Of a DNA stretch of 46,433 bases, positions 1 to 7,112 are shown in pieces (within the stretch, counting starts at the first letter, position 1; each line of letters opens with the position of its first letter). The notes under the pieces were generated by a model, which was given only the letters and a program-made list of their open reading frames with translations, made no database searches and was not told where the DNA came from. The stretch covers positions 1-46,433 of the forward strand of contig DJKX01000004.1 in assembly GCA_002436185.1 (NCBI GenBank), written 5' to 3'. A program made the translations under genes and the position numbers. Source of the stretch: Fidelibacterota bacterium UBA6531. Lineage in GTDB: Bacteria; Fidelibacterota; Marinisomatia; Marinisomatales; TCS55.

Positions 1-13
1 TAATTTCAGCCAT
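1..13 (-). CDS. rpsB: Start of ribosomal protein S2 (partial, runs off the left edge)
   Basis: Only four codons (Met-Ala-Glu-Ile) are present before the window ends. They follow the rpsI stop codon by 6 bases and are preceded on the minus strand by AAGGA, which overlaps that stop codon. The order rplM-rpsI-rpsB is common in bacteria and many S2 proteins begin Met-Ala-Glu-Ile, so S2 is the likely product. This rests on gene order and four residues only; another gene cannot be excluded. Confidence 0.5.
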
Positions 14-19
14 AGATCC

Positions 20-412
20 TTACCGTTTGGAAAATTGAAAACGTTTACGTGCACCGGGTTGACCATATTTCTTTCGTTCAACTTTTCGAGCGTCACGTGT
101 TAAAAAGCCAGCAGATTTCAGTGCGGGGCGATGGTCGCTGTCTGCTTTGATTAATGCTCTTGCAATACCTAATCGAATTGCACCGGCTTGTCCTGTAAGG
201 CCACCACCATTCACATTGACTTTAATATCATATGTTTTCATTACATCCACCGTTTCCAAAGGTTGTTCAACTACTGTTGCTAATGTGTCACGGCATAGAT
301 ATTTTTTAAAGTCCTTACCATTGATTAAAATTGCGCCTTTTCCAGGTGTTATTCTCACCCTGGCGATGGACGTTTTTCTTCGTCCGGTTCCTTGATAAAC
401 TTCTTTTGGCAT
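20..412 (-). CDS. rpsI: 30S ribosomal protein S9
   Basis: This is small-subunit protein S9, a head protein whose C-terminal tail reaches the P-site tRNA. The 130-residue product begins Met-Pro-Lys-Glu-Val-Tyr, has the family motif GTGRRKTSIARVR at about residues 8-20, and ends in the typical basic tail FQFSKR. The frame stays open a further 19 codons upstream, but that extension lies entirely inside rplM and reads as non-S9 sequence, so I place the start at 412. The ATG is one base after the rplM stop, implying translational coupling. Length and sequence are normal for the family. Confidence 0.96.
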   Translation of the reverse strand: MPKEVYQGTGRRKTSIARVRITPGKGAILINGKDFKKYLCRDTLATVVEQPLETVDVMKTYDIKVNVNGGGLTGQAGAIRLGIARALIKADSDHRPALKSAGFLTRDARKVERKKYGQPGARKRFQFSKR

Positions 413-413
413 A

Positions 414-842
414 TTATATATCCAATTGTTTGGGTTCTTGCGCCGAATGAGGATGATCCGCACCGACATATACTTTCAAATGTTTCATAATGGCGCGGCC
501 TAATTTGTTTTTAGGCAACATACCCTTTACAGCATTTTCAATAATTCGCTCGGGGTATGTTCTGCGCAAGTGATCAAAATCCGTAAATGTAGTTCCACCG
601 GGATATCCTGAATGACGGAAATAAGTCTTATTCTTTTCCTTATTTCCGGAAACACGGATTTTTTCCGCATTAACCACTATAACGAAATCTCCCATATCCA
701 TATTCGGACTAAAACTGGGTTTATGCTTTCCGCGCAATATTTGGGCGATTTCACTGGCAAAACGACCCAGGATTTTGTCCTCGGCGTCAGCCACGTACCA
801 GTCTTTTTCTATTTCTGATGCTTTTATTGTTTTTGTAATCAT
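414..842 (-). CDS. rplM: 50S ribosomal protein L13
   Basis: This is large-subunit protein L13, an early assembly protein that binds 23S rRNA. The 142-residue product has the expected WYVADAEDKILGRFAS segment at about residues 16-30, a central basic region around GNKEKNKTYFRHSGYPGG, and the family signature VKGMLPKNKLGR near residue 107. It is the first of a tightly packed rplM-rpsI-rpsB group. No clear Shine-Dalgarno sequence lies before the ATG (the upstream bases are an A/T run), as is common for ribosomal protein genes in the Bacteroidetes-like groups. Confidence 0.97.
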   Translation of the reverse strand: MITKTIKASEIEKDWYVADAEDKILGRFASEIAQILRGKHKPSFSPNMDMGDFVIVVNAEKIRVSGNKEKNKTYFRHSGYPGGTTFTDFDHLRRTYPERIIENAVKGMLPKNKLGRAIMKHLKVYVGADHPHSAQEPKQLDI

Positions 843-934
843 TTTTTAATTAGTTAATTCGTTAGATATACAGCCTCGAAAATTAGCTATTCTTCTAATA
901 GACTGGCAAACACTATTTACAAGGAATAAAGTTG
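843..934 (-). promoter_or_regulatory. Leader and weak candidate promoter of rplM-rpsI-rpsB
   Basis: The 92-base gap between pyrC and rplM contains a TTGTAA box (922 to 917) and a TATTAG box (900 to 895) separated by 16 bases, about 50 bases upstream of the L13 start. A short inverted repeat, CTATT-AGAAG-AATAG, overlaps the downstream box. I see no intrinsic terminator for pyrC here, so read-through from the pyr operon is possible. The call is weak; both boxes match consensus at only four of six positions. Confidence 0.25.
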
Positions 935-2221
935 TTAAATTAATGCTATTTGGTTTTTGACAATTGTATACTTCACTCTACCGGTCAATTTTCTACCAAC
1001 GAAAGGTGAATTGCACGATTTGGAAAAAATATCATTTTTTGAGAATTCCCAAGATTCTTTAGGATCAAATATTGTCAATTCAGCCGGTGTTTTTTCCGCA
1101 AATATATCAGTCTCGAACCCCATAATTTCCCGGGGATTTACTGTCAAGGCCTTAATGACTGTCATCAGGTCTAGACTCTCCTCTTCTACAAGAACGTTTA
1201 ACGTGGCTCCCAGACAGCTTTCCAGGCCTATCATACCAAATGCAGCCATGTCAAATGTGGCTTCTTTGTCTTCAATAGTATGAGGAGCATGATCTGTAGC
1301 AATACAATCTATCGTTCCATTTTTGAAGCCTTTGATCAATTTCTTACGATCTGATTGTGAGCGTATGGGTGGAGCTACTTTCAAATTTGTATCAAACTCC
1401 TTCAAATCATCATCTATAAAGAACAAATGGTGTGGAGTTACTTCTGCACTTATGTTTTCATACTGCTTTTTCATTTCTGACACATTTTTTACTGCAGCGG
1501 CTGTACTGATGTGAGGAACATGAAGTTTTGCACCCGTAAGTTTTGCTAATTCGAGATCTCTGTGAACCATAACGCCTTCTGCTTCAACAGGATTTCCGGG
1601 TAAACCCAAACGAGTAGACGTGCGTCCTTCATTCATTACACCGTCATTTCGAATACATACATCCTCGGCATGATTAATAATCGGTAAATCCAGCATACCG
1701 CCATATTCTAGCACTCTGCGCATGACACCTCCATCCATAATCGGTAAACCATCATCGCTGAATGCAACGGAGCCTTCCTCCGCCATACCAGACATTTCAG
1801 TTAATTCTTTTCCCAATTGACCTTTGGTGGCGGCTCCGATTGGATGAATGTGGATCGGACAGGCATCCGCTTTTTCAACAATAAAACGTACAGACTCGGG
1901 AGAATCAATGGGCGGATCAGTATTGGGCATGGCGCAGACTCGGGTAAATCCACCGGCTAATGCAGCTCGAGAACCCGTTTCAAGCGTTTCCTTGTCTTCC
2001 CTTCCCGGCTCACGAAAATGGACATGAAGGTCGCAGAAACCATGGGTAATAATCAAACCGCTGCAATCAATAACGTCTGCATCTTTTGTACTGATTTTAC
2101 CTACAGCTGCGATTTTTCCATTTTCCACCAACACATCGCCTTTATATTCTTTTCCTGCGAGAGGATCCAAAATCGTTCCATTTATTAACAGTAATTTCTT
2201 TGCACATTTTTTAATTTTCAT
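935..2221 (-). CDS. pyrC: Dihydroorotase (class I)
   Basis: This is the third enzyme of de novo pyrimidine synthesis, converting carbamoyl-aspartate to dihydroorotate in the cytoplasm. The 428-residue protein has the amidohydrolase metal-binding motif DLHVHFREPG at residues 64-73 (His66, His68), then AMPNTDPP, a SDDGLP segment, NHAED, and ATDHAPH toward the C-terminus, all in the order seen in active class I enzymes. It is therefore predicted catalytic, not one of the inactive ATCase partners. The ATG overlaps the pyrB stop by four bases (ATGA), making it the last cistron of pyrR-pyrB-pyrC. Confidence 0.95.
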   Translation of the reverse strand: MKIKKCAKKLLLINGTILDPLAGKEYKGDVLVENGKIAAVGKISTKDADVIDCSGLIITHGFCDLHVHFREPGREDKETLETGSRAALAGGFTRVCAMPNTDPPIDSPESVRFIVEKADACPIHIHPIGAATKGQLGKELTEMSGMAEEGSVAFSDDGLPIMDGGVMRRVLEYGGMLDLPIINHAEDVCIRNDGVMNEGRTSTRLGLPGNPVEAEGVMVHRDLELAKLTGAKLHVPHISTAAAVKNVSEMKKQYENISAEVTPHHLFFIDDDLKEFDTNLKVAPPIRSQSDRKKLIKGFKNGTIDCIATDHAPHTIEDKEATFDMAAFGMIGLESCLGATLNVLVEEESLDLMTVIKALTVNPREIMGFETDIFAEKTPAELTIFDPKESWEFSKNDIFSKSCNSPFVGRKLTGRVKYTIVKNQIALI

Positions 2222-3147
2222 GATTCAGCCTTTCCGCCAAGAAGTAAATAAAGTATAGCCATTCGAGAGGCAACACCATTGAGAACTTGATCAAGAATAA
2301 TCGCTTGATCACTATCAGCAACTGCGCTTTCAATTTCCACACCTCGATTCATAGGTCCGGGATGCATAATAATAATTTCTTTTTTATGATTCGCCAGCCG
2401 TTCTGTAGTAATGCCGAACAGAGAGCGATATTCCCGGACGGATGGAAATAAACTAATCCCCATTCGCTCCATCTGAATTCGCAGTACATTCAATGCATCT
2501 GCCCATTCGATAACGTCATCTAAATTGTAATTTATTTTCACTCCAAGTTCTTCTATATGAGGAGGTATTAATGTAGCCGGACCGCATAATGTCACTTCGG
2601 CACCCATGGTGATTAATCCATAAATATTACTCAAGGCAACGCGACTGTGGGAAATATCTCCAATGATTCCCACTTTTAGTCCTTTCAAGTATCCAAATTT
2701 TTTCTGAAGGCTGGTCATATCCAATATGGCTTGTGTTGGGTGTTCGTGAGTTCCGTCCCCTGCGTTGATAACGACTGCATCCACATATTCTGTCAATCTT
2801 AATGGCGCACCGGGAGTGGGATGGCGCATGACACAGGCATCAATTTTCATTGCTTCAATATTCTGAACCGTATCCTTAAAACTCTCTCCTTTTTTCAAAC
2901 TGGACGTGGACGCAGAGAAATTGACCGTATCCGCACTCAATCGTTTTTGTGCCAATTCAAAACTAATACGAGTCCGTGTGGAATTTTCGAAAAAGAGATT
3001 GACAATCGTTTTTCCTTGCAATGATGGTACTTTTTTAATGGGGCGGTCCAGCACTTCCCGAAATGTAAATGCTGTATCAATGATTGTTTGAATATCTTCA
3101 GCCGGATATCCTTCTAATCCAAGCAAATGTCGATGGTGTAAACTCAT
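2218..3147 (-). CDS. pyrB: Aspartate carbamoyltransferase catalytic subunit
   Basis: This enzyme condenses carbamoyl phosphate with aspartate, the committed step of pyrimidine synthesis. The 309-residue protein carries the carbamoyl-phosphate motif FFENSTRTRISFE at residues 52-64, GDGTHEHPTQAILD in the middle and the C-terminal MHPGPMNRGVEI segment. No regulatory subunit (pyrI) is adjacent, consistent with control by PyrR rather than by allosteric nucleotide binding. Its ATG overlaps the end of pyrR and its stop overlaps the start of pyrC, each by four bases. Confidence 0.96.
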   Translation of the reverse strand: MSLHHRHLLGLEGYPAEDIQTIIDTAFTFREVLDRPIKKVPSLQGKTIVNLFFENSTRTRISFELAQKRLSADTVNFSASTSSLKKGESFKDTVQNIEAMKIDACVMRHPTPGAPLRLTEYVDAVVINAGDGTHEHPTQAILDMTSLQKKFGYLKGLKVGIIGDISHSRVALSNIYGLITMGAEVTLCGPATLIPPHIEELGVKINYNLDDVIEWADALNVLRIQMERMGISLFPSVREYRSLFGITTERLANHKKEIIIMHPGPMNRGVEIESAVADSDQAIILDQVLNGVASRMAILYLLLGGKAES

Positions 3148-3695
3148 GATTCCTCCCCATAAGCCATGAGCACAATGGCGTCTTTTCCGTCAATTTCTTT
3201 CAAGAGTACATTCACATGTTCACCTTCATTGGTGGGAATATTCTTTCCCACAAAGTCGGCTTTAATAGGCATTTCACGATGTCCGCGATCCACCAAAACA
3301 CATAATTGAATTTTTTTCGGCCGCCCGAAAGCCATAAGCGCTTCCATAGCCGAGCGTATTGTGCGTCCGGTATAAAGCACATCATCCACCAGCACCACGG
3401 TTTTACCATCCAAAGAAAAATCGATATCTGTGCCCTCTACTTGGGGAACCACGAGGCGCTCGCGAAAATCATCCCTGTGGAAGGTGATATCCAGCGCTCC
3501 AAGCTGAATTTCGTGACCCGTATCTGCGACGATAAGCGACTGAACTCTCTCCGCTAATGGCTCACCACGAGTCCGAATTCCGATAAGCACCACTTCGTCT
3601 GCACCACCATTTTTTTCCACAATTTCACGTGATATGCGTGTGATTTGCCGCCCAATGGACACTGCATCTTCGATTACTGTCTGTTTTGCTGTCAT
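3144..3695 (-). CDS. pyrR: PyrR bifunctional RNA-binding attenuator / uracil phosphoribosyltransferase
   Basis: PyrR senses UMP and binds the nascent leader RNA of pyrimidine operons to favour termination; many members also make UMP from uracil and PRPP. The 183-residue protein has the PRPP-binding loop VVLVDDVLYTGRT at residues 100-112, a GIRTRGEPLA segment near 39 and the LVDRGHREMPI segment near 133, all typical of PyrR. The ATG is preceded by GGAGA at good spacing. It is first in pyrR-pyrB-pyrC, and the leader just upstream has a matching PyrR box and terminator, so autoregulation is likely. Confidence 0.95.
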   Translation of the reverse strand: MTAKQTVIEDAVSIGRQITRISREIVEKNGGADEVVLIGIRTRGEPLAERVQSLIVADTGHEIQLGALDITFHRDDFRERLVVPQVEGTDIDFSLDGKTVVLVDDVLYTGRTIRSAMEALMAFGRPKKIQLCVLVDRGHREMPIKADFVGKNIPTNEGEHVNVLLKEIDGKDAIVLMAYGEES

Positions 3696-3710
3696 AAAAT
3701 CTCCATGTTA

Positions 3711-3766
3711 AAAAAAACCCCCGGGCAGCTTCATATCCCGCACTTGCGGAATCACTGAACGGAGGT
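3711..3766 (-). terminator. Intrinsic terminator of the pyr leader (regulated)
   Basis: The stem ACCTCCG/CGGGGGT, extended inward by CAG/CTG across a two-base internal loop, encloses a small CCGC-AAGT-GCGG hairpin. It is followed immediately by seven T on the minus strand. It lies 16 bases before the pyrR start codon and is the off-state of the attenuator. Confidence 0.75.
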
Positions 3767-3809
3767 CCATTCGCTGCCCTTCTCGCCCTCACTGGAGCGT
3801 TTTAAAGGG
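3711..3809 (-). promoter_or_regulatory. PyrR-dependent attenuator in the pyrRBC leader
   Basis: Read on the minus strand, the leader holds three mutually exclusive structures. First, a PyrR-box hairpin with lower stem CCCTT (3809-3805) / AAGGG (3781-3777) around the core CTCCAGTGAGGGCG, close to the known PyrR consensus ARUCCNGNGAGGYU. Second, an antiterminator pairing GGGCAGC (3779-3773) with GCTGCCC (3729-3723). Third, a terminator, ACCTCCG (3766-3760) with CGGGGGT (3723-3717), followed by a T run. The antiterminator shares bases with both other stems. This is the classical geometry in which PyrR plus UMP stabilises the first hairpin and allows termination. Folding was done by eye. Confidence 0.85.
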
Positions 3810-3969
3810 TCAATTCGATTGTGAAGTTAACATTTAAGCCCTATTTGAAAAAAGAATAATTGTCTTTGCGTACACGGATGTAATCGTTTACAAGGAGATA
3901 GCCTTCTTGCGATACTTCTTTGGCAGGTGAAGATAGTTTTTATGTTCTTTTAAATTAGAACGATATTTG
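3810..3969 (-). other. miaA-pyr intergenic region, promoter expected but not resolved
   Basis: These 160 bases lie between the miaA stop and the pyr attenuator. A promoter for pyrRBC could sit here, but I see no pair of boxes with good spacing. One frame is open for about 30 codons without any start codon (see the rejected list). Confidence 0.3.
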
Positions 3970-4917
3970 TCATTGATTTGAAAACTTTTTCCACACCAAA
4001 ATAACTTCATCTGCTATATCATTCACACGTTCAAATTTTTCTACATTAACCTCAACCGGATTTGAACGATTTCTAAACCACGTGAGTTGGCGTTTGGCAT
4101 ATTGCCGAGTACGGACAACAATTTCCTCTTCCAATTCTTCCAAAGTGAATTCTTCATCTAAATATTGACAGATTTGACGGTAACCAATGGAATCCAATCC
4201 ATGGATTTCTTCAACAGAATATTTTTCACGTAATTTTTTTGTTTCTTCGATCCATCCGTTTTGCAGCATAACTTTAGTTCGTTTTCTGATTCGGTCCACT
4301 AAAAGCTGTCTATCTATTGATAATAATATTGTGCATATCGATTGGATGATTGGATGATTGGCATGGCGAGGTTGATTGGTAAAATGTTCAGTAGGAATTT
4401 TTCCGGTAATTTCAAAAATTTCCAAAGCTCGGACGAGGCGTTTTTTATTATTAATATGAACTATGTCTGCATATTCAGGATCGATGTGTGTTAATTTTTT
4501 CAGTAATGGAATTGGATCTTTATCATACTCTTTACTCAATCGCTCCCGAATTTCATAATCTGTGACACTATCTTCAAAAATCCCGATCTTTAATGCGTCC
4601 AAATACAGTCCGGCTCCACCGCAAAGGATGGGTTCGTTACCATGACTTCTGATATCTTCCATTGCGTCATTTACCAAGTCAGCATATTCCCCGGCGGATA
4701 TCATTTCATTCGGTTCACGAACGCCTATCAAATGGTGTGGTACTGCGTCCAATTCTGTTGGTGAAGGCTGTGCAGTTCCAATAGACATTCCTTTATAAAT
4801 CTGCCGAGAGTCCAGGCTAATAATTTCACCATTGATCTTTTGAGCTACTACAATAGCAACAGCTGTTTTCCCCACAGCCGTTGGACCAACGATTGTGAGG
4901 GTGGATTTTCCTGTCAT
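3970..4917 (-). CDS. miaA: tRNA dimethylallyltransferase MiaA
   Basis: MiaA transfers a dimethylallyl group to the N6 of A37 in tRNAs that read codons starting with U, improving decoding. The 315-residue protein begins with the P-loop GPTAVGKT at residues 11-18, followed by the family segment SLDSRQIYKGMSIGTAQP near residue 35. It also has the LCGGAGLYLDAL motif, and the C-terminal tRNA-binding part contains RTRQYAKRQLTWFRNR. It starts 15 bases after mutL on the same strand; the mutL-miaA pairing is common in bacteria. Confidence 0.96.
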   Translation of the reverse strand: MTGKSTLTIVGPTAVGKTAVAIVVAQKINGEIISLDSRQIYKGMSIGTAQPSPTELDAVPHHLIGVREPNEMISAGEYADLVNDAMEDIRSHGNEPILCGGAGLYLDALKIGIFEDSVTDYEIRERLSKEYDKDPIPLLKKLTHIDPEYADIVHINNKKRLVRALEIFEITGKIPTEHFTNQPRHANHPIIQSICTILLSIDRQLLVDRIRKRTKVMLQNGWIEETKKLREKYSVEEIHGLDSIGYRQICQYLDEEFTLEELEEEIVVRTRQYAKRQLTWFRNRSNPVEVNVEKFERVNDIADEVILVWKKFSNQ

Positions 4918-4932
4918 ATTATTAACTGAATT

Positions 4933-6654
4933 CTAGAGTCGCTCGAAGCGTTTGTCCAATTCTTCAATGGAAAGCTGGACAATAATCGGCCGCCCGTGGG
5001 GACAATAGTAAGGATGATTTGTAGAAAATAAGCGATTTACCAGTGCCTGCATTTCCTGAATGGTGAGGGAATCACCGGCTTTTACAGCAGCATGGCACGA
5101 ATAAGATGCAGCGAGTCCTTCCTGCCATGAACTGTATTTTTTCTTATTTTCCAAGAAGGAATCCATAATTTCACGTATAATTGTTTTTTCATTACCCCAG
5201 ACCATTTCAGAGGGGATTGCTTCCACCATAACCGTATTTTTACCGAATTCCTGCATACGAAATCCAAGCTTGTTCAGATTGGGAAGAATATCCAGAAGGA
5301 CAGAAAATTCATCGGCTGAAAATTCCAGTGTTTCCGGAAATAACAGCGTTTGAGCTCCCAAGGGTGCTTTTTCAAACGCCTCCAAAGCATCTTCAAATAA
5401 TATGCGTTCATGTGCCACATGTTGATCAATAATGACCAATCCGCTATTAATTTGAGAAACGATATATTTATCATGGATCTGCCAGATATTCCCGGTGTTT
5501 ACATCTTCAACCGATTCTTTCTTCCCTGAAAATGTGTCCATGTATGTTTTTGCTCGCTCCAATCCCTGCTGGATGGGCGTTTCCACAGCCGGCATGGAAA
5601 GATTTCCCTGCTGCGATCCATTTCCAAATTCCGGAAAGTGTGTTGCCATTTTTGAAAAATCCGGAATGGTGTCTAAAATGTCGCCCATTGCATCCGACAC
5701 AGCCGATTTCAACACATGGTATAACCGCCATTCGTCCTTGAAACGCACTTCGATTTTCATGGGATGGACATTTACGTCCACTTGATCTGCCGGCTGCACA
5801 AGGTTGAGTACGTAGAAGGGATACTCACCCCTTTTAAGTAACGATTGATAGGCACCATACACAGCGTTATTCAGCAGCCGATGTTTAATGAATCGACGGT
5901 TCAGGTAAATGTATTGTTCTCCCGGGCGTGAACGGATGAGATTTAAATTCCCTACATAACCGCTGATGGCAAAATCACCTTTAACGATGTTCACTTCCAG
6001 TAAATGTGCACTATATGTAGGGTCCAATAAATTATCGATTCGTTCTTTTAAAGTTTCACTCTGGATATTCAAAATTTCCTTATTGTCATGCACTAACTTA
6101 AAAGTCACTTCCGGATATGCCAATCCATACCGGCGAACCATGGCAACAATTTGACGGAATTCAACACGTTGGGATTTGAGGAATTTTTTCCGAGCAGGCG
6201 TATTATAAAAAAGATTGCGCACATTAATACTCGTTCCCTGCACCGGTTCAGCAGGTTTTAACTCACCTGCCTGACCATCGTGAATTGAAACAGCAAATCC
6301 ATCCTCACCATTTACGCAAGAAGCCAATTCCATTGCTGACACAGAGGCAATACTTGCAAGCGCTTCTCCACGAAAACCCAGCGAATTGATATTGAACAAA
6401 TCATCCACGGATTCTATCTTACTTGTGGAATAGCGTTGAACTGCCAAATTCATATCTTCAGGAGAAATTCCGCCACCATTGTCCGATACTTGAATAAGCT
6501 GATGACCGCCCTTTTCAATAACGATTGTGATTTCCGAAGCGTCTGCATCTAAACTATTTTCCAAAAGTTCTTTAACTACAGATGCGGGTCTTTCCACCAC
6601 TTCACCAGCGGAAATCTTGTTACGGAGATCAGAAGATAAAGGTTTAATTTTCAT
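4933..6654 (-). CDS. mutL: DNA mismatch repair protein MutL (endonuclease type)
   Basis: MutL couples mismatch recognition by MutS to strand excision. The N-terminal GHKL ATPase has ISAGEVVERPASVVKELLENS at residues 14-34, DNGGG at 58-62 and GFRGEAL at 93-99. The C-terminal half has a latent-nuclease motif DQHVAHERILFE at 410-421, matching DQHA(X)2E(X)4E with Val for Ala. It also has CHAAVKAG at 520-527 and CPHGRP at 551-556, the remaining metal-site motifs of nicking MutL proteins. I infer a methylation-independent repair system with an intrinsic nickase. The 573-residue length is normal. Confidence 0.96.
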   Translation of the reverse strand: MKIKPLSSDLRNKISAGEVVERPASVVKELLENSLDADASEITIVIEKGGHQLIQVSDNGGGISPEDMNLAVQRYSTSKIESVDDLFNINSLGFRGEALASIASVSAMELASCVNGEDGFAVSIHDGQAGELKPAEPVQGTSINVRNLFYNTPARKKFLKSQRVEFRQIVAMVRRYGLAYPEVTFKLVHDNKEILNIQSETLKERIDNLLDPTYSAHLLEVNIVKGDFAISGYVGNLNLIRSRPGEQYIYLNRRFIKHRLLNNAVYGAYQSLLKRGEYPFYVLNLVQPADQVDVNVHPMKIEVRFKDEWRLYHVLKSAVSDAMGDILDTIPDFSKMATHFPEFGNGSQQGNLSMPAVETPIQQGLERAKTYMDTFSGKKESVEDVNTGNIWQIHDKYIVSQINSGLVIIDQHVAHERILFEDALEAFEKAPLGAQTLLFPETLEFSADEFSVLLDILPNLNKLGFRMQEFGKNTVMVEAIPSEMVWGNEKTIIREIMDSFLENKKKYSSWQEGLAASYSCHAAVKAGDSLTIQEMQALVNRLFSTNHPYYCPHGRPIIVQLSIEELDKRFERL

Positions 6655-6660
6655 GACATT

Positions 6661-6712
6661 AAGTAATAAGGAATAAATAAAAAGGAAGAAGTGAAAAATG
6701 TGTTATTTTTCA
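6661..6712. repeat. Purine-rich flank of the four-helix-bundle gene
   Basis: On the plus strand this segment is almost entirely A and G with AAGGAATAAATAAAAAGGAA in its middle. It mirrors the pyrimidine-rich tract on the other side of the gene (7061-7107) as a loose inverted repeat. It also fills the gap between mutL and the gene. Confidence 0.5.
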
Positions 6713-7060
6713 TTATTGTCTGGCTGTAATTCTACTTTTGGCAAGAATTTTTGTGATTTCAATTGCTTCATCTAGTAATGGTTGCACTTTTTCTTTACTT
6801 AATAAGTTATCAGCTATTATGAATTCCATCCAAAGAGTCGATTCATCTGCTTCTTCAAGTGCAATACTTAATTTTGCAATAAATGTTTTTTTCGATTGTG
6901 ATAATTGTGAAGCTCTATAATTTGCAGCAACGGATGTACTGCTTCGTAATAATTGACCACCAAAATGCCTGCCTTCATAGTTATTAGGAAGCGATTTGCA
7001 TAATTTTATACACCGAAATGCAAAATTCCATGTTCTCTCTTTCAAATCATTCTTTTTCAT
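6713..7060 (-). CDS. Four-helix-bundle protein (23S rRNA intervening-sequence protein family)
   Basis: The 115-residue protein belongs to the S23/IVS four-helix-bundle family, first noticed in intervening sequences of 23S rRNA genes and now known as scattered solitary genes of unknown role. Diagnostic segments are the start with RTWNFAFRCIKLCKSLP, the LLRSSTSVAANYRAS block near residues 38-52 and the EEADESTLWMEFI block near 69-81. It sits alone between ftcD and mutL, in the same direction, flanked by purine/pyrimidine-rich repeats. That suggests it arrived independently of its neighbours. No biochemical function can be assigned. Confidence 0.85.
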   Translation of the reverse strand: MKKNDLKERTWNFAFRCIKLCKSLPNNYEGRHFGGQLLRSSTSVAANYRASQLSQSKKTFIAKLSIALEEADESTLWMEFIIADNLLSKEKVQPLLDEAIEITKILAKSRITARQ

Positions 7061-7107
7061 AATACTTATTTCCTTTTTCCTTCTTCCTTCTTCCTTCTTC
7101 CTTCATT
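7061..7107. repeat. Pyrimidine tract with four tandem TTCCTTC heptamers
   Basis: On the plus strand, 7077-7104 is exactly four copies of the 7-mer TTCCTTC, preceded by TTTCCTTTTTCC. On the minus strand it is a GAAGGAA-rich tract directly upstream of the four-helix-bundle gene and includes its ribosome-binding region (AAAGGAAATAAGTATT before the ATG). A heptamer array in this place could change spacing by slippage. Confidence 0.75.
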
Positions 7108-7112
7108 TTTAT

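Noticed and set aside
20..469. Longer rpsI start with 19 extra residues at the N-terminus
   Set aside because: The extension lies wholly within rplM and has no S9 similarity; the ATG at 412 gives the normal S9 start.
3860..3955. Start-less open frame of about 30 codons between miaA and the pyr attenuator (minus strand, reading PAKEVSQEGYLLVNDYIRV)
   Set aside because: No ATG, GTG or TTG and no ribosome-binding site; the length is within chance for this composition, though a gene remnant cannot be excluded.
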